The notes below the pieces were generated by a model, which had not been told where the DNA came from, searched no databases, and worked only from the letters and a program-made list of their open reading frames with translations. Positions 1 through 8,800 of a stretch of DNA of 20,195 nt are shown piece after piece (the first letter of the stretch is position 1; each line of letters begins with the position of its first letter). Position numbers and translations under genes: made by a program. Origin of the DNA: Bacillota bacterium (GTDB lineage Bacteria; Bacillota; Clostridia; Acetivibrionales; Acetivibrionaceae); contig JAEWSG010000074.1 in the NCBI GenBank assembly GCA_023398495.1, positions 1-20,195 on the forward strand, in the 5' to 3' direction.

Positions 1-1
1 T

Positions 2-1006
2 TTCCTAAGTCGTCCTGAGGACTGGAAAATCAACCTTAAGGATCTATATAAGCAATCAACAGATGGTTATGATTCAGTCAAAAGTGGACTAAAGGAGTTA
101 AAGAAATTCGGATATCTTGAACTAAGATCAATAAAAGCCAACGGCAAGTTTGCTTCATGGGAATATATAGTACACGAAGTTCCCTTTAATGCAAATGACG
201 AAAATGGCTTTTCACCACAAGAGGATTTTCCTCTAGTGGAAAATCCATTAGAGGAAAACCCACTAGTGGAAAATCCTCTAGTGGGAAAACCTCTAAAGGG
301 AAAACCTCTGGAGGATAACCCTCCTTATACTAATAATGATATAACTAATAATGATTGTACTAATAATGACTATACTAATGATTATGAAAGAAATGATCTA
401 TCTATAAAAAAATATGAGGCCGTTTTGGCAAAATGTAAACTCAATGTTTTTGAAGACAGCATTTCAAAAATTGTAGAGGAGGCTTTAAAAAGTCTTTATT
501 TTGATGATGAGTTTTCAAAAAAGAATCTAAATTTGCCTTTACCCTTAGTTCGAGATACTCTTGAAAAAATAAACCCTTGTGTCATTGAGGATGCACTCAC
601 TCGTATGAAAAGAGCCTTAGCCAACGGGATAACAATAAGTTCAACAAAACATTATCTAATGAGCTGCATCTTTAACTCCATAACTGATTACATGCACCGT
701 GAACTTGTAGAGGGAAACATATACAAACCTCAAAAAACAATATTCGATATCGCAAAGGGCACTGAGTTTGAAGAACCGGTAAACACTTTATCCAAAAATT
801 TTTCTGAAATAGTGTTCAATACATTTTTCAGAGATAAAATAACTGACATTAAATTCAAAAACGGTATCCTGACCTTATTCACCACATCTGACTACATCGC
901 TTCAGCATTAACTACAAACTATTCAGATAGAGTGAAAGAGTGTTTCAAACAGCTTGATATTGAAAAAGTCATATTCTTATCAAATATTAAAAGGAGTGAT
1001 AATTAA
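2..1006 (+). CDS. Replication-initiator-like winged-helix protein (5' end outside window)
   Basis: The reading frame is open from base 2, so the N-terminus lies upstream; 334 residues are visible. Visible residues 1-63 resemble the winged-helix domain of initiator-like proteins of Firmicute mobile elements (an LSRPEDW start, a basic recognition-helix segment, then WEYIVHE). Residues 77-106 are a pentapeptide repeat of the type N-P-L-V-E, followed by T-N-N-D-x repeats at 110-125; both are encoded by 15-bp DNA repeats. Residues about 152-241 resemble the DUF6017-type C-terminal domain of clostridial RepA-like proteins. Residues about 264-328 look like a DnaA domain I fold (a short helix, then a strand pattern GILTLFTTSDYIAS and a final strand); this is by eye only. 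The stop codon abuts the next start. The role in replicating the element after transfer is inferred from family and position. Confidence 0.72.
   Translation, partial: FLSRPEDWKINLKDLYKQSTDGYDSVKSGLKELKKFGYLELRSIKANGKFASWEYIVHEVPFNANDENGFSPQEDFPLVENPLEENPLVENPLVGKPLKGKPLEDNPPYTNNDITNNDCTNNDYTNDYERNDLSIKKYEAVLAKCKLNVFEDSISKIVEEALKSLYFDDEFSKKNLNLPLPLVRDTLEKINPCVIEDALTRMKRALANGITISSTKHYLMSCIFNSITDYMHRELVEGNIYKPQKTIFDIAKGTEFEEPVNTLSKNFSEIVFNTFFRDKITDIKFKNGILTLFTTSDYIASALTTNYSDRVKECFKQLDIEKVIFLSNIKRSDN
230..319 (+). repeat. Six tandem 15-bp repeats inside the replication gene
   Basis: Six consecutive 15-bp units (230, 245, 260, 275, 290, 305) follow a CCTCTAGTGGAAAAT-like pattern. Each unit has a quasi-palindromic first 10 bp; the third is the perfect palindrome CCACTAGTGG. 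They encode the N-P-L-V-E pentapeptide array. Because the similarity is conserved at DNA level, including the palindromic core, they look like iterons as well as coding sequence. Confidence 0.75.
329..384 (+). repeat. AT-rich 15-bp direct repeats (ACTAATAATGA type)
   Basis: Three full 15-bp units starting at 329, 344 and 359 share ACTAATAATGA, with a fourth, degenerate unit from 374. They encode T-N-N-D-x. They follow directly after the GC-richer array at 230-319, giving an iteron block next to an AT-rich block, the usual layout of a plasmid-type origin. Confidence 0.65.
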
Positions 1007-1489
1007 ATGCTTGGTGATCAAATCGGCAAGGAAGCATTATCTGTTTCTGTAGATACTGCAAAAATTACCTTGAGTGTATTTAAGACAATCCTAAACGCAA
1101 TAAATACACACATAAATAACCCTAAAAGTTCTCCAAAGACTTTAAGAGGATATCAATCTTTAAAAAAGCTCAACAGACAAGACCCTGAATTACATGATAT
1201 GGCTCTTAGCAAAAAAGATTTACGAAGTTTTAAACGTGAACTAAAAAGTTATGGAGTTGATTTTGCAATTAAGAAAGACCCAACACAACCCAACAGCTAC
1301 ACAGTTTACTTCAAGGGAAAAGATGCAGCACAAATTCAAAATGCTTTAAAAAACTGCATAGCCAAACAATTTTCAAAAAGCCAAAAACCATCACTAAAAG
1401 AACGAATTAAAAATGTACTGAATAAATTTAAAACCCAGGAAAATGAATTCGCAAACGACAAAACAAAAGAAAAAACATATTCAAGATAA
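1007..1489 (+). CDS. pcfB: PcfB family conjugation protein (DUF3801)
   Basis: This 160-aa soluble basic protein has the DUF3801 signature: a segment G-x-Q-S-L-K-K-L-N around residue 50, then K-D-L-x-x-F and YGVDFAIKKD near residues 72-95, then a YTVYFKGKDA strand. PcfB of pCF10 binds the relaxase and helps bring it to the coupling protein; that role is assumed from the family. The start is supported by AAGGAG at 991-996 and abuts the upstream stop. The last 32 residues begin with SLKER (129-133) and are basic; this tail resembles those of three other proteins in the window. It sits upstream of virD4, the usual Tn1549-type order. Confidence 0.88.
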   Translation: MLGDQIGKEALSVSVDTAKITLSVFKTILNAINTHINNPKSSPKTLRGYQSLKKLNRQDPELHDMALSKKDLRSFKRELKSYGVDFAIKKDPTQPNSYTVYFKGKDAAQIQNALKNCIAKQFSKSQKPSLKERIKNVLNKFKTQENEFANDKTKEKTYSR

Positions 1490-1516
1490 ACATTACAAAA
1501 TGGAGGCTAAATTATC

Positions 1517-1732
1517 ATGGAGTTTTATAAAAATATGTGCGACGGTCAGTTACTAGCCTTTTATAGGGCAGCCAAAAGAAGTGCAGATTCCATCAAAAAC
1601 ATGCAAGCAGAAATAGTCAAAATGGAAAATGAAATGAATGCTCGGAAACTTGACACCGATAATCTCAAACCTTTTAAGGAATTGAGCTTCTACGCTTCAA
1701 GATTATCCGGAACGCACAAGGACTGCAGGTAA
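1517..1732 (+). CDS. Small helical protein of unknown function in the transfer operon
   Basis: A 71-aa ORF with a clear ribosome binding site (GGAGG just after 1501, about 10 bp before the ATG). It sits between pcfB and virD4, with its stop only 3 bp before the virD4 start, so the two are probably translationally coupled. It is predicted to be mostly helical and charged, with no membrane segment; residues 15-45 could form a short coiled coil (heptad-like spacing of I, M, I, M). I do not recognise a family. Position suggests an accessory role beside the coupling protein, which is inference only. Confidence 0.65.
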   Translation: MEFYKNMCDGQLLAFYRAAKRSADSIKNMQAEIVKMENEMNARKLDTDNLKPFKELSFYASRLSGTHKDCR

Positions 1733-1735
1733 AAT

Positions 1736-3493
1736 ATGAAAAATAAAAACTCACTGGCAAAACTGATCTTCACCATCATCATTTCAGGCTTTGCTTTTTT
1801 TATATCCAACAGAGCAATGGATCTATATTCATCGCTTGACGGAGAGCCTGTAAAAAAGCTGCTCGATACACTAAATAACCTTATGTTTGAATTATCCAAA
1901 CATCCTTTCAAACTTGGTCTAGATAGAAACTCATTGATAGCTGGTGTAACAGGATTCTTTATTCCCCTACTGGTGTACCTTTACAACTTAAGCGGAAGAA
2001 ACAATTACCTCGTAGGTATGGAACACGGTTCAGCAAAATGGGGAACATCAACAGACATAGCAAGCTTTACAGATAAGATTTTCTCAAGGAACATGTTGTT
2101 TACAAAGACTGAAAGAATGAGCCTGAACACAAGAAAAACATTTAGGAATAACAATATCCTTGTAGTTGGAGGTTCAGGATCAGGAAAAACAAGGTTCTTT
2201 GTAAAACCAAACCTTATGCAGCTCCATAGCAGCTACGTAATCACAGATCCTAAAGGTGGGCTGCTTAAAGAATGCGGCAAAATGCTTGAAAACGCTGGAT
2301 ATCAAATAAAAGTGCTTAATCTCATTGATATGCAAAGTAGCGATAAGTATAATTTTTTCAATTACATACGTGATGAAAAAGATATACTTAAGCTCGTTAC
2401 AAACCTCATAACAAACACTAACGCACCCGGAAGCAAAACTGCGGGTGACTTCTGGGAAAAAGCAGAGACCGCATTGCTTCAGGCTCTATTTGGATATGTA
2501 TTTTATGAAGCTTTGCCTGAAGAACGAAACATTGGAACGGTAATGGAAATGTTGAGACTTGCCAAAGTAAGAGAGGATCAAGAAGATTTTAAATCTCCTC
2601 TTGATATTATGTTCGATGATCTGAAATCTGAAAATCCAGATCATTTTGTTTGTAAACAATATGACTTATTCAAACTGGCAGCCGGCAAAACAGCAAAATC
2701 TATTCTTGTTTCCGTTGGAGTACGTCTTTCCCCGTTTAATATCAATGTTGTTACAGAAATGTTGTCTGACGATACAATAGGAATTGATACAATAGGTGAT
2801 GAAAAAACAGCTTTATTTATTATAATTCCGGACTCAGACCGAACTTTTAATTTTATATCGGCCATTATGTACCAACAGTTGTTCGATACTCTGTTTTTAA
2901 AAGCTGAAAACGAATATGGAGGCAGATTACCCTACCATGTCAGATTTCTGTTGGACGAATTTGCCAATATCGGCCAGATACCAAACTTCGAAATCTACAT
3001 AGCAACAATGCGAAGCAGAGAAATATCTGTAAACGTAATACTTCAAAACCTGGCACAGCTAAAAAACTTATACAAGGACAGTTGGGAAACAATAACCGGC
3101 AACTGTGATACCCTTCTTTTTCTCGGAGGCAAAGAACAAAGCACATTAGAGTATATCTCTAAGCTCGTAGGAAAAACAACAATCGACCTTAAAACAACAA
3201 ACGAAAGTAAGGGACAGTCAGGAAATTATTCAATCAACAACCAAGTTTTAGGACGGGATCTTATCACTCCCTCAGAAGTTGCACTTTTGGGCGGAAATGA
3301 ATGTATTCTATCCATACGCGGAGTTCCTCCGTTTAAATCAATAAAGTTTGACATCACTAAACACAGCAAATATAAAGAGCTTTCAGACTTTGATAACAAA
3401 AACATCTATGTTTTGCCCAGTATCGAAGAACGTGAAAATCTCCTGTTCTTTAGCGATGTTAAAAAAATACATGAACTCAAAGTTCAAATTTAA
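1736..3493 (+). CDS. virD4: VirD4/TraG-type coupling ATPase
   Basis: A 585-aa type IV coupling protein that would dock the relaxase-DNA complex at the membrane and feed it to the secretion channel. Two N-terminal membrane segments are visible (about residues 9-26 and 68-84). The Walker A motif GSGSGKT is at residues 146-152 and is followed by the family's KPNLMQ and TDPKGGL segments. The Walker B motif LLDEF is near 405-409 with the conserved F-A-N-I-G after it, and the QNLAQLKNLY sensor-like stretch follows. Length and motifs match complete PcfC/VirD4 proteins of Gram-positive elements. The start lacks a strong ribosome binding site, and its ATG is 3 bp after the upstream stop, consistent with coupling. 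Confidence 0.95.
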   Translation: MKNKNSLAKLIFTIIISGFAFFISNRAMDLYSSLDGEPVKKLLDTLNNLMFELSKHPFKLGLDRNSLIAGVTGFFIPLLVYLYNLSGRNNYLVGMEHGSAKWGTSTDIASFTDKIFSRNMLFTKTERMSLNTRKTFRNNNILVVGGSGSGKTRFFVKPNLMQLHSSYVITDPKGGLLKECGKMLENAGYQIKVLNLIDMQSSDKYNFFNYIRDEKDILKLVTNLITNTNAPGSKTAGDFWEKAETALLQALFGYVFYEALPEERNIGTVMEMLRLAKVREDQEDFKSPLDIMFDDLKSENPDHFVCKQYDLFKLAAGKTAKSILVSVGVRLSPFNINVVTEMLSDDTIGIDTIGDEKTALFIIIPDSDRTFNFISAIMYQQLFDTLFLKAENEYGGRLPYHVRFLLDEFANIGQIPNFEIYIATMRSREISVNVILQNLAQLKNLYKDSWETITGNCDTLLFLGGKEQSTLEYISKLVGKTTIDLKTTNESKGQSGNYSINNQVLGRDLITPSEVALLGGNECILSIRGVPPFKSIKFDITKHSKYKELSDFDNKNIYVLPSIEERENLLFFSDVKKIHELKVQI

Positions 3494-3526
3494 CTTAAAA
3501 AATAATTTAAAAAGGAGCGATTTATA

Positions 3527-3730
3527 ATGGCATTATTAAAACAGGTAATAACATTGGTTCAACAATTTGCTACTATCGGGGGCGGGCTATGGTTGGTATG
3601 GGGTGTTATTGTACTGGCTGGAGGTCTTAAAGATAAAAACGGTCCAGCATTGCAGTCAGGTATATGGCAAATAGTAGGTGGTGCAATGATCGTCTCAGCA
3701 GCAACGGTCTTTGCAACACTCGTAAAATAA
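3527..3730 (+). CDS. Maff2 family small membrane protein
   Basis: A 67-aa hydrophobic protein with an AAAGGAG ribosome binding site 8-10 bp before the ATG. It has two predicted membrane segments (about 18-36 and 43-62) with Gly-rich sequence in the first (IGGGLWLVWGVIVLAGGLKD) and the conserved WQIVGGA in the second. This matches the Maff2 mobile-element family found at this position in Tn1549-like elements. By size, two-helix layout and position before the VirB6-like gene it may be the VirB2-like pilin or channel subunit; that is an inference, not an established role. Confidence 0.85.
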   Translation: MALLKQVITLVQQFATIGGGLWLVWGVIVLAGGLKDKNGPALQSGIWQIVGGAMIVSAATVFATLVK

Positions 3731-3744
3731 GGATGTGACAATAC

Positions 3745-4566
3745 ATGGAAGACTACATAATGTCACTAATTAAAGATGTCTTAAATGGTGTAAGTACTAT
3801 GAGCTCGGGGATTGTTTTAAAATCCCCTGAGTCCTTCAATGCAACTTTATACAACAGTGTAATAAAAATAATGCAAAATGCCGTAATGCCTGTTGCCTAT
3901 GTAATTCTTGGACTTTTATTTATGCTTGAACTTTATAACATCACAATAAGAACTGAAGGCATGAGCAACAGCGGTTTTGAAATACCATTTAAGGCAATGT
4001 TCAAGATAGCTGTCTGCAAAATATTTATAGACAGCACTCCCCTTGTTATGGGAGCAATATTTGCCATAAGTACGGCTGTCATATCAAACATTGGCAGTGT
4101 ATTTTCCTCCGACACTGCAGGTATGGCTGCAAACTTTGAAGTCATGGAAACTACCTTGCGGGGAATGAACTTTGCAGCGAAGCTATTACTTAGTACACAG
4201 GTAACATTGATATGGCTTATATTCAAATTCTCGACACTGATTGTTTCTGTAATAATAATTGGTCGTATGGTAGAAACCTATATTTACTTAGCCATTTCGC
4301 CTCTTCCCCTTGCAACAATGCCAAACGGTGAATTAAGCTCTGTTGCAAAAAACTTTCTAAAGTCTTTCGCAGCTGTTAGTGTTCAGGGCATTCTTATCTT
4401 TATCGTATTAGCTATATACGGCACGCTGATAGGAAGTATAGCAAGCAAAGATGCCTTTACGGATATAACAACGGCTATGCTTGAAGCAACACTGTACTCA
4501 CTGGTTTTGGTTGTGTCTATTTCCATGACTGGCAGATGGTCTAAATCAATCTGCAATGCAATGTAA
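3745..4566 (+). CDS. VirB6/TrbL-like polytopic conjugation protein (CD1112 type)
   Basis: A 273-aa integral membrane protein with five or six hydrophobic segments (about 45-63, 84-110, 150-175, 180-195, 208-230, 245-263). Family features include the N-terminal helix ending in YNSVIKIMQNAVMPVAY and a segment PLPLATMPNGE in the second half. VirB6/TrbL proteins form the inner-membrane channel of type IV secretion systems. The start at 3745 is preceded by AAGGATGTGA at 7 bp spacing; an in-frame ATG at 3760 is a poorer alternative. Downstream prgI follows after 15 bp. An inverted repeat with arms around 3804-3813 and 3821-3831 lies just inside the coding region. Confidence 0.87.
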   Translation: MEDYIMSLIKDVLNGVSTMSSGIVLKSPESFNATLYNSVIKIMQNAVMPVAYVILGLLFMLELYNITIRTEGMSNSGFEIPFKAMFKIAVCKIFIDSTPLVMGAIFAISTAVISNIGSVFSSDTAGMAANFEVMETTLRGMNFAAKLLLSTQVTLIWLIFKFSTLIVSVIIIGRMVETYIYLAISPLPLATMPNGELSSVAKNFLKSFAAVSVQGILIFIVLAIYGTLIGSIASKDAFTDITTAMLEATLYSLVLVVSISMTGRWSKSICNAM

Positions 4567-4581
4567 AGGATGTGATGTAAA

Positions 4582-5121
4582 TTGTCAATAGAAGTAAGAA
4601 TACCCAAAGAAATCAACGAATATAAGGAAAAGATCCTTTTCGGTCTTACAATAAGACAATTGTTGTGTTTTATTTCTGCTGTCATATTAGGATTAGGTTC
4701 ATACTTCCTTGTGTCAAGATTCTTAGGAACACAAACTGCAGGCTATGTTGTAATTATTGAGGTGCTCCCCCTTTTTGCAATTGGCTTTTTTAAGAAGGAC
4801 GGATTTACCTTTGAAAAGTATCTAAAATTGATACTAAAGCATAAGCTGGGACAAAACAAGCGGAAATATCAAACCGAACTAAACATAGAGCACAAAAAGG
4901 AGGACATTAGAAATGCTGAAAAATCTACTGCAAAGAAAAATAACTACTACACAGAACAATCATACTTTGCAATCCCAGGAGCAGACCGTAAAAGAAAACT
5001 ACAAGCAGCAAGACAAAGTATTGCAATTGCCACAAAAGACTTCAATTCTAAAAACCAAGAGCACAAAAAAACAGGAAAAGAAAAAAATTCCCCTGAGCGT
5101 GCAGCAGGCAATCAAGTATAA
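4582..5121 (+). CDS. prgI: PrgI family conjugation membrane protein
   Basis: This 179-aa protein starts at TTG (4582) after AAGGATGTGA, the same ribosome-binding-site type as the upstream gene. Residues 1-20 are the conserved lead (IPKEINEYKEKILFGLT), followed by two membrane helices (about 26-49 and 53-72) and a cytoplasmic GFFKKDGFTFEKYLKLI segment, all diagnostic of the PrgI family. PrgI is the VirB3-like partner of VirB4. The last ~70 residues are Lys/Gln/Asn-rich and low in complexity, and they are encoded by DNA that is also the start of virB4 in the +1-shifted frame (209-bp overlap). The family core is complete by about residue 105. Confidence 0.88.
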   Translation: MSIEVRIPKEINEYKEKILFGLTIRQLLCFISAVILGLGSYFLVSRFLGTQTAGYVVIIEVLPLFAIGFFKKDGFTFEKYLKLILKHKLGQNKRKYQTELNIEHKKEDIRNAEKSTAKKNNYYTEQSYFAIPGADRKRKLQAARQSIAIATKDFNSKNQEHKKTGKEKNSPERAAGNQV

Positions 5122-7381
5122 CCGAATTTTTGAAGACGGAATTTGTGAAATCACAGAAAATCTATATTCAAAAACAATAAAGTTTTCAGACATGAATTAT
5201 CAGATCGCTCGACGCGAGGATCAGGTAGAGATATTCTCGAAATATTGTGAGTTTCTAAACTATTTTGATTCATCAATCTCAATTCAAATAACAATCGTGA
5301 ACAGAACGGTAGATAAGACAGAGTTTAAAAAGCAAATGTTCTTAAAAATGCGCAATGATGAAATTGACTTCTACAGAGAAGAATACAACCAAATGTTAAA
5401 CGACAAAGCTCATCAGGGTCAAAACAGCATCTTAAGAGAAAAATATCTGACCTTTTCAGCTGAATCAGTTAACTATAAAGCAGCACTACCAATTCTCTCA
5501 CGAATTGAGACCGATGTATTAGGAAACTTCAAATCCCTTGGATGCGATACCAAAGTATTATCCGGATGCGAGCGGCTAGAGCTCTTATACAACACCTTCA
5601 ACTATGACAAAGAGCCCTTCAGCTTTAAATATGATCAGTTAATTGCTTCCGATCTTAAAACAAAAGACTTTATATCACCGGACTCTTTTGACTTTAGCAG
5701 CAAATCCCGTTTTGAGTTCGGTAATAGATACGGTCAGGTACTTTATCTAAAAGACCTTCCACCTGATCTATCAGATAAGCTATTGTCTGAAATATCGGAT
5801 ATACCTGTAAACATGAGTATAAACCTGCACATCAACAGCGTGAATCAGGATAACGCTCTTGACCTTGTAAAGAAAAAAATAGCCTTTATGGAGCAGCAAA
5901 AAATAGATGAGCAGAAAAAAGCATTAAAGTCTGGCTATGATGTTGATATGATCCCCTATGAGTTAAAATTCAGCCTTAATGAAGCAGCAGAACTTTTAGA
6001 TGACCTTCAGAACAAAAACCAAAGGATGTTTAAGGCTACAATACTGATATTTACATCGGCAGGCTCCCCGGAAGACCTTGAGAAAAATGTATATCAGATA
6101 ACATCCGTAGCAAGGAAGAACAACTGTAAAATCGGCAACCTTGATTACTTACAGGAAGAAGGTATTAACTCTTCCCTGCCCCTTGGCAAAAATCACATTG
6201 AAATACAGAGAACACTTACAACATCGAGCACAGCAATATTTATTCCGTTTACCACCGTTGAGCTTTTTCAAAAGGGTGGCATGTATTATGGGCTTAATGC
6301 TTTATCTAGAAATCTGATATTCTTCGACAGAAAATCCCTCAAGAACGCCAACGGTTTTATATTAGGAACACCTGGCTCCGGTAAAAGCTTTGCTGCCAAA
6401 AGAGAAATGGTTAATGTTCTTCTCAACAGTGATGATGAAGTACTTGTAATTGACCCTGAGAGAGAATATACACCGCTTGCAAAAGGTTTCAACGGTGAAA
6501 TAATACACATATCTGCCGGAAGCAAAACTCATATAAATCCTTTGGATATAACTATGGACTATTCTGATGATGATAACCCCTTGCTTTTAAAGTCAGAATT
6601 CATATTATCCCTATGTGAGTTGCTTGTAGGAGGCAGAAGCGGTTTATCGGCTGCTGAAAAGACGGTTATAGACCGAAGCGTAAAACTTACTTATGCAAAG
6701 TATTTTTCAAACTCCAAAAACAAAACTGTACCCACACTTTTGGATTTCCATGAGATTCTTAGAAACCAGCCTGAACAGGAAGCAACAAGTATTGCCCTTG
6801 CTTTGGAGCTTTATGTTACCGGAAGTCTCGGAGTATTCGCACAGCCTACAAACATTGATATAAAAAACAGGTTTGTAATATATGACATAAAGGACTTAGG
6901 CAAGCAGTTACGAACAATGGGAATGTTAATAGTACTGGATCAGATATGGAACAGGATAACCCTCAACAGATCGATGGGAAAACGAACTTGGATCTACATG
7001 GATGAAATATATCTGCTGTTTCAAAATGAGTACTCAGCTAATTACCTTTTTGAATTATATAAAAGGGCAAGAAAATGGGGTGCAATACCGACAGGTATCA
7101 CCCAAAATGTAGAAGACCTCCTGATCTCAGACCTCGCACGACGTATGCTTTCGAACTCAGACTATATAATGATGCTGAACCAGGCTCCGAGTGATCGAGC
7201 AGAACTTGCAAATTTACTTAATATCTCAAGTCAGCAATTAGGCTATGTAACAAACTCAAATGCAGGTCAGGGTTTATTGTTCAGTGGAACTTCCATTATC
7301 CCCTTTATAGACAAATTCCCGACTGAAACAATGCTGTACAAGATGATGACTACCAAACCTGAAGAAGTACAAAGGGATTGA
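4913..7381 (+). CDS. virB4: VirB4-like conjugation ATPase (CD1110 type)
   Basis: An 822-aa VirB4/TraE-type ATPase that powers assembly and transport of the secretion channel. The ATG at 4913 has a full AAGGAGG (4898-4904) 8 bp upstream, so this start is well supported even though it lies inside prgI. Residues 1-60 are a polar, low-complexity extension encoded in the overlap; recognisable homology begins near residue 62 (PLSVQQAIKYNRIFEDGI). Walker A GTPGSGKS is at 485-492 and is preceded by ANGFIL; Walker B WIYMDE ends at D697-E698. GITQNVEDLL follows at about 726-735. The length is normal for the family. Confidence 0.95.
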   Translation: MLKNLLQRKITTTQNNHTLQSQEQTVKENYKQQDKVLQLPQKTSILKTKSTKKQEKKKIPLSVQQAIKYNRIFEDGICEITENLYSKTIKFSDMNYQIARREDQVEIFSKYCEFLNYFDSSISIQITIVNRTVDKTEFKKQMFLKMRNDEIDFYREEYNQMLNDKAHQGQNSILREKYLTFSAESVNYKAALPILSRIETDVLGNFKSLGCDTKVLSGCERLELLYNTFNYDKEPFSFKYDQLIASDLKTKDFISPDSFDFSSKSRFEFGNRYGQVLYLKDLPPDLSDKLLSEISDIPVNMSINLHINSVNQDNALDLVKKKIAFMEQQKIDEQKKALKSGYDVDMIPYELKFSLNEAAELLDDLQNKNQRMFKATILIFTSAGSPEDLEKNVYQITSVARKNNCKIGNLDYLQEEGINSSLPLGKNHIEIQRTLTTSSTAIFIPFTTVELFQKGGMYYGLNALSRNLIFFDRKSLKNANGFILGTPGSGKSFAAKREMVNVLLNSDDEVLVIDPEREYTPLAKGFNGEIIHISAGSKTHINPLDITMDYSDDDNPLLLKSEFILSLCELLVGGRSGLSAAEKTVIDRSVKLTYAKYFSNSKNKTVPTLLDFHEILRNQPEQEATSIALALELYVTGSLGVFAQPTNIDIKNRFVIYDIKDLGKQLRTMGMLIVLDQIWNRITLNRSMGKRTWIYMDEIYLLFQNEYSANYLFELYKRARKWGAIPTGITQNVEDLLISDLARRMLSNSDYIMMLNQAPSDRAELANLLNISSQQLGYVTNSNAGQGLLFSGTSIIPFIDKFPTETMLYKMMTTKPEEVQRD

Positions 7382-7385
7382 TTGA

Positions 7386-8786
7386 ATGATTGATATGAAT
7401 ATAAAACCTGAAAATCATAAAAGTATGGGTTATAGTTCAAAAATAAGAAAAAAGGATTTCAGACCTGATTCAATATCAAATACTGAAATGCTTAAATCCT
7501 CTATTCATCAAGTTATTAAATACCCTGAAGACACCTGGAAAAGGAATTCCGACACAAAAAGAAACGCTGACTCCAAACTAATTAAAACGGAAAATGATGC
7601 AATTATTAATTCCAGCAATGACAAAAGTGATGACTTAGGAACTCAGACAATTATAAAAACAAAGAATGCAATTGTCAAATCTTCCAGAGCAGCAAGAAAG
7701 GCAGCACAAACAGCGACAAAAACCATTCGTACTGCAAAGACAGCGATTAAGCTTTTAGCAAATCCTATTGTACTAAAATTAATACTCGTTGTTGCAGTTA
7801 TAGCTGTCGTTTTAATTGCTGCCATAACAGCTGCATCCTCTGTGACCGGAATTTTCTCAAGCTTGACCTTTACAAGTAAAACAAGCGATTTGAACGATAC
7901 ATATATTTTCATAACAGAACTGGACACAAAGCTTCAGCAAGAAATAAACAATATTGAAAGTGCTTCAAAATGGTCATCAATTGACAATTTCCACTTCTAC
8001 ACTGATTTTGAAAAACTCAAATCAGTTGATAACATCAAAATATCAACTGACACAACAAAACTCATTGCGTACTTAACCTCAAAATATGATGACTTCAACT
8101 TTAAATCCGTAAAAGATGAAATAAAAGCAATACACGAACAGCTCTATAAAATAAGTTATAGAAAGTGGTCGCAAAAAGTAGAGTACTACACAACTTATAC
8201 CAATGTGTTAACCGGTGAAAAAATCATAGTAAAAAACACAAAAACTGTAGAACACCTTGATGTAGAACTTAGTGAATTGTTGTTTGAAGAATGGCTGGAC
8301 GTATGTGGAAATCTTGACACTTCACAAAAAGATCGTTATGAAAGCATCCTGACTTGTGGTGGTAACGAAATGCTAAAATGCTATGGAAGTCCCTTCACTG
8401 ATAAGGACTGGAGACATCACATCAGTTCAGGGTTTGGGTATCGCATAGATCCTGTATATGAAAAAAAGGCATTCCACAACGGTATTGACATAGCAATGCC
8501 ATCTGGAACTAAAATCAATTCCGTTTCTGATGGTATTACGAAAGTTGGATATGATCCGGACGGTTATGGAAAATATGTGACAATAACCTATACCCTTAAT
8601 GAAAAAAGCAAGGTATCTTTCCTCTATGCCCACTTAGAGACAATATATGTTGTTGACGGACAGCATGTAAAAAGAGGAGATGTAATTGCAACTGTAGGCT
8701 CCACCGGAAAAAGCACCGGCAGCCACCTGCATTTAACTTATATGATAAACGACACAGAATATAACCCTGAATTTTATCTGGAATGA
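7386..8786 (+). CDS. Membrane-anchored M23 peptidoglycan hydrolase of the conjugation system
   Basis: A 466-aa protein with a basic, low-complexity cytoplasmic N-terminus (1-125), one membrane helix (about 128-150), an extracellular helical stalk (about 165-320) and a C-terminal M23 metallopeptidase domain (about 335-460). The zinc ligands are visible: H364 and D368 in HNGID, and H449 in the HLH motif (447-449); GFGYR and YGKYV are also typical of LytM/M23 domains. It would cut peptidoglycan to open a path for the channel, the VirB1-like role, and occupies the CD1108 position of Tn1549-type elements. The start is 4 bp after the virB4 stop. Confidence 0.88.
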   Translation: MIDMNIKPENHKSMGYSSKIRKKDFRPDSISNTEMLKSSIHQVIKYPEDTWKRNSDTKRNADSKLIKTENDAIINSSNDKSDDLGTQTIIKTKNAIVKSSRAARKAAQTATKTIRTAKTAIKLLANPIVLKLILVVAVIAVVLIAAITAASSVTGIFSSLTFTSKTSDLNDTYIFITELDTKLQQEINNIESASKWSSIDNFHFYTDFEKLKSVDNIKISTDTTKLIAYLTSKYDDFNFKSVKDEIKAIHEQLYKISYRKWSQKVEYYTTYTNVLTGEKIIVKNTKTVEHLDVELSELLFEEWLDVCGNLDTSQKDRYESILTCGGNEMLKCYGSPFTDKDWRHHISSGFGYRIDPVYEKKAFHNGIDIAMPSGTKINSVSDGITKVGYDPDGYGKYVTITYTLNEKSKVSFLYAHLETIYVVDGQHVKRGDVIATVGSTGKSTGSHLHLTYMINDTEYNPEFYLE

Positions 8787-8800
8787 AAGGAGTACTAAGT

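Noticed and set aside
230..384. CRISPR array or simple microsatellite
   Set aside because: The units are contiguous 15-mers without spacers and stay in the reading frame of the replication gene, unlike a CRISPR array; the palindromic cores argue against a plain microsatellite.
3804..3831. Hairpin (GGGGATT/AATCCCC) as a terminator at the start of the VirB6-like gene
   Set aside because: It is inside a coding region, has a bulge and no T-run after it, and the codons fit the protein; probably incidental.
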